Positions 1-8,673 of a stretch of 64,000 bases of DNA are shown piece after piece (position 1 is the first letter of the stretch; each line of letters starts with the position of its first letter). The DNA is from Phocaeicola_A sp036804505 (GTDB lineage Bacteria > Bacteroidota > Bacteroidia > Bacteroidales > Bacteroidaceae): assembly GCA_036804505.1 (NCBI GenBank), contig DAIRSI010000022.1:1-64000 (forward strand). Direction: 5' to 3'. The position numbers and the translations under genes were made by a program. Under the pieces are notes generated by a model. It saw only the letters and a list, made by a program, of their open reading frames with translations, ran no database searches and was not told the origin of the DNA.

Positions 1-162
1 GCAATGTAATTGCCTGAAATACAACTATTTAATTTTTAGAACTCCCCTATAATATAATGAGGTAAATAAAAAACTTAATTAGCTTTCTTTTTGTTCCTGT
101 TGATGGTATTTTTGTCAATAATAGTATGAAAATACTTCCAAAACGCTTAAAAATGTTTATTA

Positions 163-178
163 TATGCTATGTAGCATA
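163..178. promoter_or_regulatory. Perfect 7-bp inverted repeat, possible operator
   Basis: TATGCTA and TAGCATA are separated by TG, giving a 16-bp perfect palindrome-like site. It sits about 38 bp upstream of the -33 element of the susC promoter. There is no T-tract, so it does not look like a terminator. An operator role is inferred from position only. Confidence 0.4.
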
Positions 179-216
179 AAAACCAATAGCTTTTGTGAAC
201 AAATATTAGGATTTGT

Positions 217-247
217 TTTGTATATTAAAAAAATATTCATACTTTTG
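217..247 (+). promoter_or_regulatory. Bacteroides-type promoter for susC/susD
   Basis: TTTG (217-220), a 19-bp spacer, then TACTTTTG (240-247), which fits the Bacteroides -33/-7 consensus (TTTG, TAnnTTTG). Transcription should start near 252, giving a leader of about 60 nt before the susC start at 311. Confidence 0.7.
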
Positions 248-310
248 CTCCTCATCTGAAAAAAGAAAATAGAGATTGATTTAATAATAATTATTTAAAA
301 GAGAGAATTT

Positions 311-3300
311 ATGAAAAGAAAACTAATGCTGTTTTTGGCATGCTTGTTCATAGGTTTCGGTCTGTCTATGGCCCAAACCAAAGTGACGGGTACTGTCATT
401 TCTTCGGAAGACGGGGAGCCGATCGTGGGTGCTTCCGTATTAGTGAAAGGTACTACAGTTGGAACCATTACCGACATGGATGGTAACTTTACTTTGAATG
501 TACCGAGTTCAGCCAAAACTTTAAGAGTTTCATACATTGGAATGAAAACCAGTGAAATGGCAATTTCCAGAGGGAAAATGAAAATTACTTTGGATCCCGA
601 CACAAAGATTCTGGATGAAGTGGTTGTAACCGCTTATGGAGTCACTACAAAAGGCGCCTTTACCGGATCAGCCGGTGTCATGAAAGCCGATAAGATTGAA
701 GCCCGTCAGGTATCTAACGTTTCGAATGCTTTGTCCGGATCGGTAGCCGGTGTACAGGTCCTGAGCGATAATGGTCAGCCGGGTACCAGCGCAAAAGTAA
801 GGATCCGTGGTGTGGGTTCTATCAATTCAGGAACGTCACCTTTGTATGTAGTCGATGGAGTTCCTTTTGATGGCGACCTTTCTTCTATCAATACACAAGA
901 TATCGAATCTCTTACAGTTTTGAAGGATGCTGCATCTACAGCATTGTATGGTGCCCGTGGTGCCAATGGTATCATCATGATTACAACCAAGAAGGGAAAA
1001 ACAGGAAAAGCTCTTGTCACTTTTGATGCAAAAGTAGGAGCCAACAGTCGTGCCGTCAAGAATTACGATGTTATGTCTTCCCCTCAGCAATATACAGAAA
1101 AGGCTTATGAAGCCATATATAATGCGGGTATGTATAATTTGAAATATGATGCAACCAAGGCAAATACTTATGCTAATACCAATCTTTTTAAAAATAAGAA
1201 TGGCGGTTATGGTTATCCTATTTATACCGTTCCAACCGGGGAGTCGATTGTTGGCACTGATGGGAAATTGAATCCTAATGCCACATTGGGCTATACTGAT
1301 GGAACTTATTATTATACTCCCGACAATTGGGCTGATGAAACTTTCTCAAACCGAATCCGTCAGGAATATAATGCAAGTGTATCTGCTAGTACAGAAAAGT
1401 TGAGCTATTATTCATCCTTTGGGTATTTGCAGGACAGTGGTATTATCCAGAATTCAGGCTTCAAACGTTATACGGGTCGCTTAAAAGGTGATTATAAAGT
1501 TTCTGATTGGTTGAAAATCGGGGGGAATTTTGGATATACTTACTCCAACAGCCAGTATCCTGCAGAACAAACCACAACGAATTCTTCTGGTAATGCGTTC
1601 TTTATTGCCAACATGATAGCTCCGGTTTACCCTATTTATGTCCGTAGCTCTGATGGTTCCATTATGTATAACAACGGACGTAAGGTTTATGACTATGGTG
1701 ACGGAAAGAGCACGAAAAATTCCCGTTCATTTATGTCAATTTCCAATCCGGCCGGTGATTTGACTTACAACAAGGAAGAGTATCTGATGGATATCATGAA
1801 CCTTAACTGGTTTGCAGAACTGACTCCGTTGAAGGGTCTTACCCTTACTGCACGCTTTGGCTTGGATATTGATAATACACGCTATAACAATTTAGGTAAT
1901 TCACTGTATGGTCAGAGTGCACAATATGGTGGTACTGCTTATCAGAGCCATTCGCGTACGTACGGATTCGACAAGCAATTTGTAGGGAACTATCAATTCT
2001 CATTGGCTGAAAAACATCACATTGATTTAACGGCCGGTTATGATGGATATAACTATGAACATACCACATTGGAAGCTTCCGGACAGAACTTGTATAATCC
2101 TGAAAGCTTCTACATCAACAACACAATTGACCAGAGAAAAGGCTATGGCGCTAAAGATACTTATGCAACAGCAGGTTTCTTCGGCCGTGCAAATTACAAT
2201 TATGATGACAAGTATTTTGCAAGTATTTCCTATCGTCGCGACGGTTCTTCCCGATTCACAAAAGATAACCGTTGGGGTGACTTCTATTCCGCAAGTGCTG
2301 CTTGGGTTCTTACTCGTGAAGAATTCATGAAAGAATATACTTGGGTAAATATGTTAAAGTTGAAAGCTTCTATAGGTCAGCAAGGTAATGATGACTTACT
2401 TTACTCGGATGGAACCAGAAATTATTACCCAAGTTCCGATCAATTCAAGATGACTGGTGCAAATGGAGTATTTTCTGATGGTGCTCTTTATTATAAAGGT
2501 AATAAGGACTTGACGTGGGAAACTTCCACCTCTTATAATATAGGTGTTGATTTCGCTTTGCTCAACAACAGACTCAATGGTACAATCGAATATTTCGGTC
2601 GTAAATCAAGCGATATGCTTTACAACAAACCGGTAGCTCCTATTTCCGGTTATTCTTCCATTCCTATGAATATCGGCTCCATGAGAAACACGGGTTTGGA
2701 ACTCGATTTGAGTTATCAGATTATGAATTCCAAGAATTTCTCTTGGGATGTGAATGCCAATGCTACTTTCATCAAAAATAAGATATTGAAACTTCATCCT
2801 GATTTGAATGGGGAATTGATTGATGGTACACGTATCTATACAGAAGGCAAATCTATGTACAGAATGTATTTGGTGAGATATGCAGGTGTAGATCCGGACA
2901 ATGGAATGGCTCTTTATTGGGCAAAAGATAAAGACGGCAATGACATCACAACCAATGACTGGTCTGTTGCAAGTAATTACAAACAGGCAACAGCCGATTT
3001 GCTGCCTACTGTTTACGGTGGCTTCGGCACAACGTTGAAAGCATACGGTTTTGATTTCTCTATCCAGTGTGCTTATCAATTGGGTGGCCAGATTTATGAT
3101 TCAGGTTATGCAAGACTGATGCATGGTGGAACGACTTCTTTTGCCGGTACCAACTGGAGTTCGGATATCTTGAATTCATGGACAGAATCCAACAAGAATA
3201 CGAATATTCCTCGTGTGGATGCAGCCGACAAATACGCCAACTCAACCTCTGACCGTTGGATAACAAGTTCTGATTATTTGTCAATCAACAACATCACTTT

Positions 3301-3493
3301 GGGATACACATTGCCTTCAAGTTTACTGAGCAAATTGATGCTTTCCAAACTTCGCTTGTTTATCGTGGCTGATAATGTAGGTTTGATTTCTTCTCGCAAA
3401 GGCCTTGACCCTCGCCAGAGCTATACAAGTGCAACGACTGCATTATATACTCCAATCCGTACCGTTTCCGGTGGTATAAGTCTTACTTTTTAA
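311..3493 (+). CDS. SusC/RagA-type TonB-dependent outer-membrane transporter
   Basis: A 1060-residue SusC-like protein that forms the TonB-powered outer-membrane channel for a nutrient held by its SusD partner. Residues 1-21 are a signal peptide ending near Ala-Gln. Residues about 22-110 are a carboxypeptidase-regulatory-like domain. The plug follows, with VRIRGVGSI, SPLYVVDGVP and LYGARGANGIIMITTKKG; the rest is the beta-barrel, ending in a C-terminal Phe as expected for BAM-dependent assembly. The SusD gene follows after 21 bp, so the two are cotranscribed. No sensor, anti-sigma factor or glycosidase is attached. The next gene is a peptidase, so the substrate could be a peptide or glycopeptide rather than a plain glycan, but that is inference. 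Confidence 0.95.
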   Translation: MKRKLMLFLACLFIGFGLSMAQTKVTGTVISSEDGEPIVGASVLVKGTTVGTITDMDGNFTLNVPSSAKTLRVSYIGMKTSEMAISRGKMKITLDPDTKILDEVVVTAYGVTTKGAFTGSAGVMKADKIEARQVSNVSNALSGSVAGVQVLSDNGQPGTSAKVRIRGVGSINSGTSPLYVVDGVPFDGDLSSINTQDIESLTVLKDAASTALYGARGANGIIMITTKKGKTGKALVTFDAKVGANSRAVKNYDVMSSPQQYTEKAYEAIYNAGMYNLKYDATKANTYANTNLFKNKNGGYGYPIYTVPTGESIVGTDGKLNPNATLGYTDGTYYYTPDNWADETFSNRIRQEYNASVSASTEKLSYYSSFGYLQDSGIIQNSGFKRYTGRLKGDYKVSDWLKIGGNFGYTYSNSQYPAEQTTTNSSGNAFFIANMIAPVYPIYVRSSDGSIMYNNGRKVYDYGDGKSTKNSRSFMSISNPAGDLTYNKEEYLMDIMNLNWFAELTPLKGLTLTARFGLDIDNTRYNNLGNSLYGQSAQYGGTAYQSHSRTYGFDKQFVGNYQFSLAEKHHIDLTAGYDGYNYEHTTLEASGQNLYNPESFYINNTIDQRKGYGAKDTYATAGFFGRANYNYDDKYFASISYRRDGSSRFTKDNRWGDFYSASAAWVLTREEFMKEYTWVNMLKLKASIGQQGNDDLLYSDGTRNYYPSSDQFKMTGANGVFSDGALYYKGNKDLTWETSTSYNIGVDFALLNNRLNGTIEYFGRKSSDMLYNKPVAPISGYSSIPMNIGSMRNTGLELDLSYQIMNSKNFSWDVNANATFIKNKILKLHPDLNGELIDGTRIYTEGKSMYRMYLVRYAGVDPDNGMALYWAKDKDGNDITTNDWSVASNYKQATADLLPTVYGGFGTTLKAYGFDFSIQCAYQLGGQIYDSGYARLMHGGTTSFAGTNWSSDILNSWTESNKNTNIPRVDAADKYANSTSDRWITSSDYLSINNITLGYTLPSSLLSKLMLSKLRLFIVADNVGLISSRKGLDPRQSYTSATTALYTPIRTVSGGISLTF

Positions 3494-3514
3494 TTTTTAA
3501 ACAGATTTACATAT

Positions 3515-5119
3515 ATGAAAACAAAATATATATTAGCTTCGATGCTTCTCTCCACCTTCGCCCTTACGAGTTGTGTGGACATGGATACTGTTCCGGAGGG
3601 TGATATTATTACAACAGGCCAAAAAACTGATGTAATAGCTAAAGATCCTTCCAAGGCTGCAGCAGGTGTGAATGCAATCTTTTCCCAGTTCAGTACGTAT
3701 ATGACTGTAACCGGTAGCCGACACAATGATTTCGGTTACCCTTCTATCATGTTGATGCTGGATACTAACGGCTATGATTTCCTGAGTGAGGATAATGGCT
3801 ATAACTGGTATGGCAATGATTTGGATTATACGGACAGAGTCTATACAAGCAATGAGTGCAAAATCGCCTGGAATTCGATTTATCAGATCATTTACGCAGC
3901 AAATAACGTGATCGGCTCTATTGATGCCAAAACAACTGATAATACCCAGAAATTCTATTTAGGTCAGGCTTTGGCTGCCCGTGCTTTTGATTATTGGGTA
4001 TTGGCACAGATGTACCAGTTCAATTATGCGGATCACAAGACTTCACCTTGTGTGCCTTTGATTACTGAAGCCAATGCAGCGACAGCTCCGGTTGACGGAT
4101 GCAAACGTAGCACGGTGGAAGAAGTTTATGCGCAGATTACTAGTGATATTAACAATGCCATTACCATGCTGAAGGATGCGAAAGATGCTGGTCAAACTCG
4201 TGCCGACAAACGCTATATTGATTTAGGCGTAGCTTACGGACTTCGTGCACGTATCAATCTGACGATGGAAAAATGGGCTGCAGCTGCTGAAGATGCTGCT
4301 AGTGCCATTACAGAATCTGGAGCAAAACCTTATAGCATCGATGAAGTTTCCGTACCGACTATGTACGATTCTGCAGATTCTTCAATTATGTGGGCAGTCG
4401 TGATTTCTGAGGATGATAGAGTAGTTACATCGGGTATCATAAACTGGCCTTCACACATGGGATCCTTGAACTATGGTTATGCTGAGTATTGTGGTGGACG
4501 TCAGATTAACAAGAAGCTGTATAATACCATTCCGGATAGTGATGTCCGTAAAGGGTGGTGGCTGAATGAAAATAAGACATCCAATCACTTGAATGCTGAT
4601 TTCGCTTATATGGTATCTGCTGATTACTGCGGTTATCCAGCTTATACTCAGGTGAAGTTTGCTCCTTACAAGAATGTTGTCGAGAATTCTGTGAACGCTA
4701 ATGATATTCCTTTGATGCGTGTTGAGGAAATGTATCTCATCAAGGCTGAAGGTGAAGCTATGAGCGGAAAAGCAGGCGATGCGTTGAATACTCTGGTTAA
4801 TTTCATTAAAACATATCGTGATCCTTCATATTCATTTACGTCTGCCAATCCTGTAGACATTCAGGAAGAGATTTACCGCCAGCGCCGTATTGAGCTTTGG
4901 GGTGAAGGACTTTCCTGGTTCGATATCATGCGTTTGAAGAAAAATGTTGACCGTCGTGGCGCAGGTTATCCTAATGCAACAGTTGTCTATAATATCAAAT
5001 ACGGTGACAATGCCATGTTGTGGAGATTCCCTGAAAGTGAAATCCAGGCAAATCCGGCATTGGAAGAAAGCGACAATAATCCGGCTGCTGCAATTCCATC
5101 ACCTGTAGCGGACGAATGA
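3515..5119 (+). CDS. SusD/RagB-family nutrient-binding lipoprotein
   Basis: A 534-residue SusD-family protein, the surface lid that binds the ligand and delivers it to the SusC channel upstream. The lipobox ends at Cys20 (preceding residues ALTS), so it is lipid-anchored. SusD features include TPR-like helices (LGQALAARAFDYWVLAQMYQFNYAD) and the typical C-terminal segment IYRQRRIELWGEGLSWFDIMRLK. It starts 21 bp after the susC stop and is followed by a strong terminator at 5154, so the operon is just susC-susD. The ligand cannot be told from sequence. Confidence 0.95.
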   Translation: MKTKYILASMLLSTFALTSCVDMDTVPEGDIITTGQKTDVIAKDPSKAAAGVNAIFSQFSTYMTVTGSRHNDFGYPSIMLMLDTNGYDFLSEDNGYNWYGNDLDYTDRVYTSNECKIAWNSIYQIIYAANNVIGSIDAKTTDNTQKFYLGQALAARAFDYWVLAQMYQFNYADHKTSPCVPLITEANAATAPVDGCKRSTVEEVYAQITSDINNAITMLKDAKDAGQTRADKRYIDLGVAYGLRARINLTMEKWAAAAEDAASAITESGAKPYSIDEVSVPTMYDSADSSIMWAVVISEDDRVVTSGIINWPSHMGSLNYGYAEYCGGRQINKKLYNTIPDSDVRKGWWLNENKTSNHLNADFAYMVSADYCGYPAYTQVKFAPYKNVVENSVNANDIPLMRVEEMYLIKAEGEAMSGKAGDALNTLVNFIKTYRDPSYSFTSANPVDIQEEIYRQRRIELWGEGLSWFDIMRLKKNVDRRGAGYPNATVVYNIKYGDNAMLWRFPESEIQANPALEESDNNPAAAIPSPVADE

Positions 5120-5153
5120 TTCTTGTCCTTTATTGGGCAAAAAAACTATATTT

Positions 5154-5189
5154 AATAACAGTGGGATTTTTCCCACTGTTATTTTTTTT
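5154..5189 (+). terminator. Rho-independent terminator after susD
   Basis: A 13-bp perfect stem (AATAACAGTGGGA with TCCCACTGTTATT) around a four-T loop, followed by a run of T residues. It closes the susC-susD transcript and separates it from the S41 peptidase gene. Confidence 0.85.
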
Positions 5190-5217
5190 CTATTTCCGGT
5201 TTATTATTTATCGTTAC

Positions 5218-5293
5218 AAAAGTTAAATTTGAAATTAAAAATAACTTTTCTGTTTAAATTATATGTGCAAATCGTTTTATAATTATACATTTG
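5218..5293 (+). promoter_or_regulatory. Inverted repeat and -7 element before the S41 peptidase gene
   Basis: AAAAGTTA (5218-5225) and TAACTTTT (5242-5249) form an 8-bp inverted repeat with a 16-bp AT-rich centre. TACATTTG at 5286-5293 fits the TAnnTTTG -7 element; a clear -33 TTTG is missing. A start near 5298 would give a leader of about 30 nt. The repeat may be an operator, but this is inferred from position only. Confidence 0.45.
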
Positions 5294-5329
5294 TAATCTG
5301 ATTATTTTACTATTTTTAATTTTAGTATA

Positions 5330-7276
5330 ATGTTTATGAAACCAAAATTCCTATTAAATTTCCTTTTTCTAAGTGTATTGCTTTGTTTTTCAGCATGCAA
5401 AAGCGAAGAATCTTTGCCAGCAGACCCTGTAACTGAGGTCTCATCCACTACTCTCAGTTTTGCTGGAGCGGGAGGCAGTCAGAATATCAGTTTTGATGCA
5501 TCCAACGATTGGAAAATCCAATCTTCCGCATCATGGCTGACTGTATCCAAACTAACGGGAGCAGGCGGTGTTACAACTGTGACCATTACGACAACGGCAA
5601 ACAGTTCCAAAGAAGAGAGAACGGGAACGTTGACTTTGATTGTCAATGGTTATAATGCAAATACTACCTTATGTACGGTGACCCAAAAACTGCCTGAAAA
5701 GGGAGTTAATCACTGGATGGCCGACTATATGAGTGAGGCGTATTTATGGAATACCGAATTCAAGACTGTCAAGAGCAAACTGGATTATACGATTGATGAT
5801 CCCGATACGTTCCTGGAATCGGCCCTTTCTTCCATGACAACAAACAAAGCGGATGATGGTTATGATAATGCTAACGGGACACATCATTATTTCTCTTATA
5901 TCGAAACTACATCGTCATCGTCTTCCAATAAGTCAATTACTACGAGAGCTGACAACGGTAAGGCAACCAACTTCGGTTTTGGAATGTTTTTTGCTGCAAA
6001 ACTTACTACTACCACTTATGCTCTGGGGGTTCAGTATGTTTATCCAGGCTCTCCAGCTGAAACGGCTGGTATGAAGAGAGGGACAATTGTAACAAAGTAT
6101 AATGGGACGAAGATTACGTCAGCCAATTTGAATGAAGTCTTTAATACTCTCATGGGGTATGATGATGTATCCTCGGTGACTTTGACAACCCAGGCTTATG
6201 TTTCCAAGGCATCAGAAGTAAAGGATACAAAGACGGGTAAGACATATACTTATACGGGATATTATCTGGATGATAAGGAAACGACAGTATCTCTGAGCAA
6301 GGTAAAATATGATGCCAATCCTATTCTTGCCAGCAAAACTATCAAACCTGAAGGTAGTAATCATATTGTGGGATATTTTGCTTATGCCTCTTTTGATTTG
6401 TATCACGATAAGGATATGATGAATGCTTTTGAGCAGTTCAAAAAAGATGGTATAACTGATCTTGTGATTGATTTGCGTTACAACGGCGGAGGATATGTAC
6501 ATTCCAGTGCAGCGCTTGCAACTCTTGTCGCCGGTTCGGCTTATAGCGGGCAAACCTATAGTCAAATGGAATACAATGCGGACAGAAGCGCTAATGGTGA
6601 AGTTGGCTATTACTATATCGGCAAGAGTCCTGCATACTATGATCCTGATAAGAAAAAACTTGTAACTGATAATTACGAAGTGATTGTTAATGCTCTTTCG
6701 GATGCAGTCAATTTAAAGAAAATATATGTGCTGACTACTGATAATACCGCTTCTGCAAGTGAGCTAATTATCAATGGTTTGAGAGGCTTGGGTATTGAAG
6801 TGGTAACAGTGGGGACAACCACTATTGGCAAGAATGTGGGTATGGAAGTTGCGGAATCTGATGACTTCAAGAAAGATTATGATTTTGAAGGTAATTCTTA
6901 TAGTTTCGCTCCTATTACTTTCAAGAGCTATAATGCCAAGCATCAGTCCGATTATGCTGACGGGTTTGAGCCTAACTGTGAGGTAGAGGAAACCGCTCGG
7001 CTATTCGACTGGGGAACTTACAGCCTTTCTGCGGAAAAGGATGTGAATGATCATTATGAATACAATGAAGTTATATCTATTTTGAAAGGAGCTGATCCTT
7101 TGATGAGTTGTGCTATGTACAACATTGTCAATGGAACCTGGCCTATTTCTACTTCCAACGTTGTATCAGCTTCAAGGGCAGCAAGTGCGAATGCCTACGA
7201 TACACAGTTCCGCAACATGGTACGCAATACAAACATGAGGGGCTCCATTGTAGTAAAACGGTTGCCTAAAGAATAA
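5330..7276 (+). CDS. S41-family (C-terminal processing-like) peptidase, BACON-domain lipoprotein
   Basis: A 648-residue exported serine peptidase of the S41 (Tsp/CtpA) family. The signal peptide ends in a lipobox with Cys23, so it is a lipoprotein. Residues about 35-122 look like a BACON domain (ASNDWKIQSSASWLTVS, then TGTLTLIVNG), a carbohydrate- or mucin-associated beta-sandwich in Bacteroidetes. A PDZ-like region follows (YPGSPAETAGMKRGTIVTKYNG, about 240-290). The S41 core has DLRYNGGGYV, the serine motif TASASE (about 473-478) and a Lys in TIGKNVG (about 501) suited to a Ser/Lys dyad. ATG at 5330 or 5336 would keep the lipobox. It lies between two terminators with its own promoter, so it is monocistronic but next to the SusC/D pair. 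Confidence 0.9.
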   Translation: MFMKPKFLLNFLFLSVLLCFSACKSEESLPADPVTEVSSTTLSFAGAGGSQNISFDASNDWKIQSSASWLTVSKLTGAGGVTTVTITTTANSSKEERTGTLTLIVNGYNANTTLCTVTQKLPEKGVNHWMADYMSEAYLWNTEFKTVKSKLDYTIDDPDTFLESALSSMTTNKADDGYDNANGTHHYFSYIETTSSSSSNKSITTRADNGKATNFGFGMFFAAKLTTTTYALGVQYVYPGSPAETAGMKRGTIVTKYNGTKITSANLNEVFNTLMGYDDVSSVTLTTQAYVSKASEVKDTKTGKTYTYTGYYLDDKETTVSLSKVKYDANPILASKTIKPEGSNHIVGYFAYASFDLYHDKDMMNAFEQFKKDGITDLVIDLRYNGGGYVHSSAALATLVAGSAYSGQTYSQMEYNADRSANGEVGYYYIGKSPAYYDPDKKKLVTDNYEVIVNALSDAVNLKKIYVLTTDNTASASELIINGLRGLGIEVVTVGTTTIGKNVGMEVAESDDFKKDYDFEGNSYSFAPITFKSYNAKHQSDYADGFEPNCEVEETARLFDWGTYSLSAEKDVNDHYEYNEVISILKGADPLMSCAMYNIVNGTWPISTSNVVSASRAASANAYDTQFRNMVRNTNMRGSIVVKRLPKE

Positions 7277-7296
7277 GTGCTTTGTACTATCATATC

Positions 7297-7338
7297 ATAC
7301 GTTCCAAGAGTCTTTTAACACTTGGAACGTATTTTTTT
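7297..7338 (+). terminator. Rho-independent terminator after the S41 peptidase gene
   Basis: A 12-bp perfect stem (ATACGTTCCAAG with CTTGGAACGTAT) around a 12-nt loop, followed by a T-tract from 7332. Confidence 0.85.
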
Positions 7339-7354
7339 AAATAAATGGATTGCT

Positions 7355-7389
7355 TTTGTCGTATCTACAAAAACTTTTTTATACCTTTG
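7355..7389 (+). promoter_or_regulatory. Promoter for the regulatory-domain protein/hflX operon
   Basis: TACCTTTG at 7382-7389 fits the -7 consensus; TTTG at 7355-7358 is a possible -33 element with a rather long 23-bp spacer. Transcription would begin near 7394. This rules out the upstream ATG at 7345 and supports the start at 7408. Confidence 0.55.
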
Positions 7390-7407
7390 AACCAAACAGA
7401 TGCAATT

Positions 7408-8673
7408 ATGAAAACGTACAGGATACTTCTTTTTTTACTGATGATGGGCATGGTCTTTCAGTTACCGGCTCAGACTTCGGGCGAATTTCTTACCGTTCGC
7501 GGAGTGGTGAGGGATTCCAAGACTCATAAGACTCTGGAGAATGTTTGTGTTTCATTGACAGGTACCAACAAGGGCACTGTGACCAATAAGGATGGAGCTT
7601 TTTCTATCAAGGTGACGGATGCCGGAAAAAATGTTCAGATCGATTTCTCTCATTTAGGATACCTTACGGGAAAACTTAAGATTAACAATGCCGATAAAAG
7701 GGATAATGAATACTCGGTTTATCTGCATCAGACATCCTTGGCTTTAAGCGAAGTTATCGTGACTCCTGTGGATGCCGAGAAGATAGTCCGTGAAGCAATA
7801 GGAAGGGTTTCGGTGAATTATCCAGATTATCCTACTATGCTTACTGCTTTTTACCGTGAAACCATTCGCAAGAAAAGACATTACATCAGTGTTTCGGAAG
7901 CTGTTATCAAAATTTACAAGACTCCTTATACTGAGAGAAATACTTCGCGTGAGAGAGTTCGTATTCTCAAAGGCAGGAAACTCATCAGTCCTGATTCAAG
8001 AGATACGCTTTCCGTGAAACTGCAAGGCGGACCTACGCAGGGTACAGCTCTCGATCTTGTGAAAACGGCTTGGCCTTTGCTTGAAGAGGAAAATCTGGGA
8101 TGGTATAAATTTTCTTTTGCCGAATATGCCCAGATTGATGGACGTACATATTATAAGATTCATTTCGAGCCTATCGTGGAACGTCTGTTTGCTTTGATGT
8201 CCGGCGATTTCTTTATAGATAAGGAGACGCTGGCTTTTGAAAGAATGGAAATTTTCACGGATATGCGTGATAACTACAAGGTAACGGAGCAAGTACTGAC
8301 GAAGAAACCGATGGGAATGAGATTCATTCCTCAGGAACTCTCCTATCTGATAACCTATAAGACAGTGGGGGAGAAAACTTATTTGAACTACATCCGCAGT
8401 ACCTTGCGGTTCCAATGCGATTGGAAAAAGAAATTATTCCACACCAATTATACAGTGGTGGCGGAAACTGCCATTACCGACAGAGAGGACAATCCCGCGG
8501 AGAACATTCATTACAGAAATGCTTTCCGCATTGGAAATGTCTTGTCGGATAAAATCGAAAACTTCCAGGACTCCGATTTTTGGCAGGATTATAATATCAT
8601 TGAACCGACGGAATCATTAGAAGATGCCGTTTCCAAGTTAAAGAAAAATACATTAAAGAGTAAGGATAATTAG
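7408..8673 (+). CDS. Exported carboxypeptidase-regulatory-like domain protein
   Basis: A 421-residue exported protein of unknown role. It starts with a signal peptide (LLFLLMMGMVFQLPAQ), then a carboxypeptidase-regulatory-like beta-sandwich (VRGVVRDSKTHKTLENVCVS ... GTNKGTVTNKDGAFSIKV, about residues 28-110), the domain that precedes many TonB receptors. Here no plug or barrel follows. Instead there is a region of about 290 residues beginning VIVTPVDAEKIVREAIGRV and resembling the soluble part of DUF5686-type proteins. The start at 7408 is preferred over 7345 because the promoter -7 box lies between them and the signal peptide begins there. The stop codon abuts the hflX start with no gap, so the two are probably translated as a unit. 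Confidence 0.8.
   Translation: MKTYRILLFLLMMGMVFQLPAQTSGEFLTVRGVVRDSKTHKTLENVCVSLTGTNKGTVTNKDGAFSIKVTDAGKNVQIDFSHLGYLTGKLKINNADKRDNEYSVYLHQTSLALSEVIVTPVDAEKIVREAIGRVSVNYPDYPTMLTAFYRETIRKKRHYISVSEAVIKIYKTPYTERNTSRERVRILKGRKLISPDSRDTLSVKLQGGPTQGTALDLVKTAWPLLEEENLGWYKFSFAEYAQIDGRTYYKIHFEPIVERLFALMSGDFFIDKETLAFERMEIFTDMRDNYKVTEQVLTKKPMGMRFIPQELSYLITYKTVGEKTYLNYIRSTLRFQCDWKKKLFHTNYTVVAETAITDREDNPAENIHYRNAFRIGNVLSDKIENFQDSDFWQDYNIIEPTESLEDAVSKLKKNTLKSKDN

Larger units (their letters stand above)
1..310. other. AT-rich intergenic region before the first susC
   Basis: No coding region was recognised in the first 310 bases. The stretch is AT-rich and holds a perfect inverted repeat (163-178) and a well-formed Bacteroides promoter (217-247) for the susC gene that follows. 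Whatever gene lies to the left ends outside the window. Confidence 0.7.
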
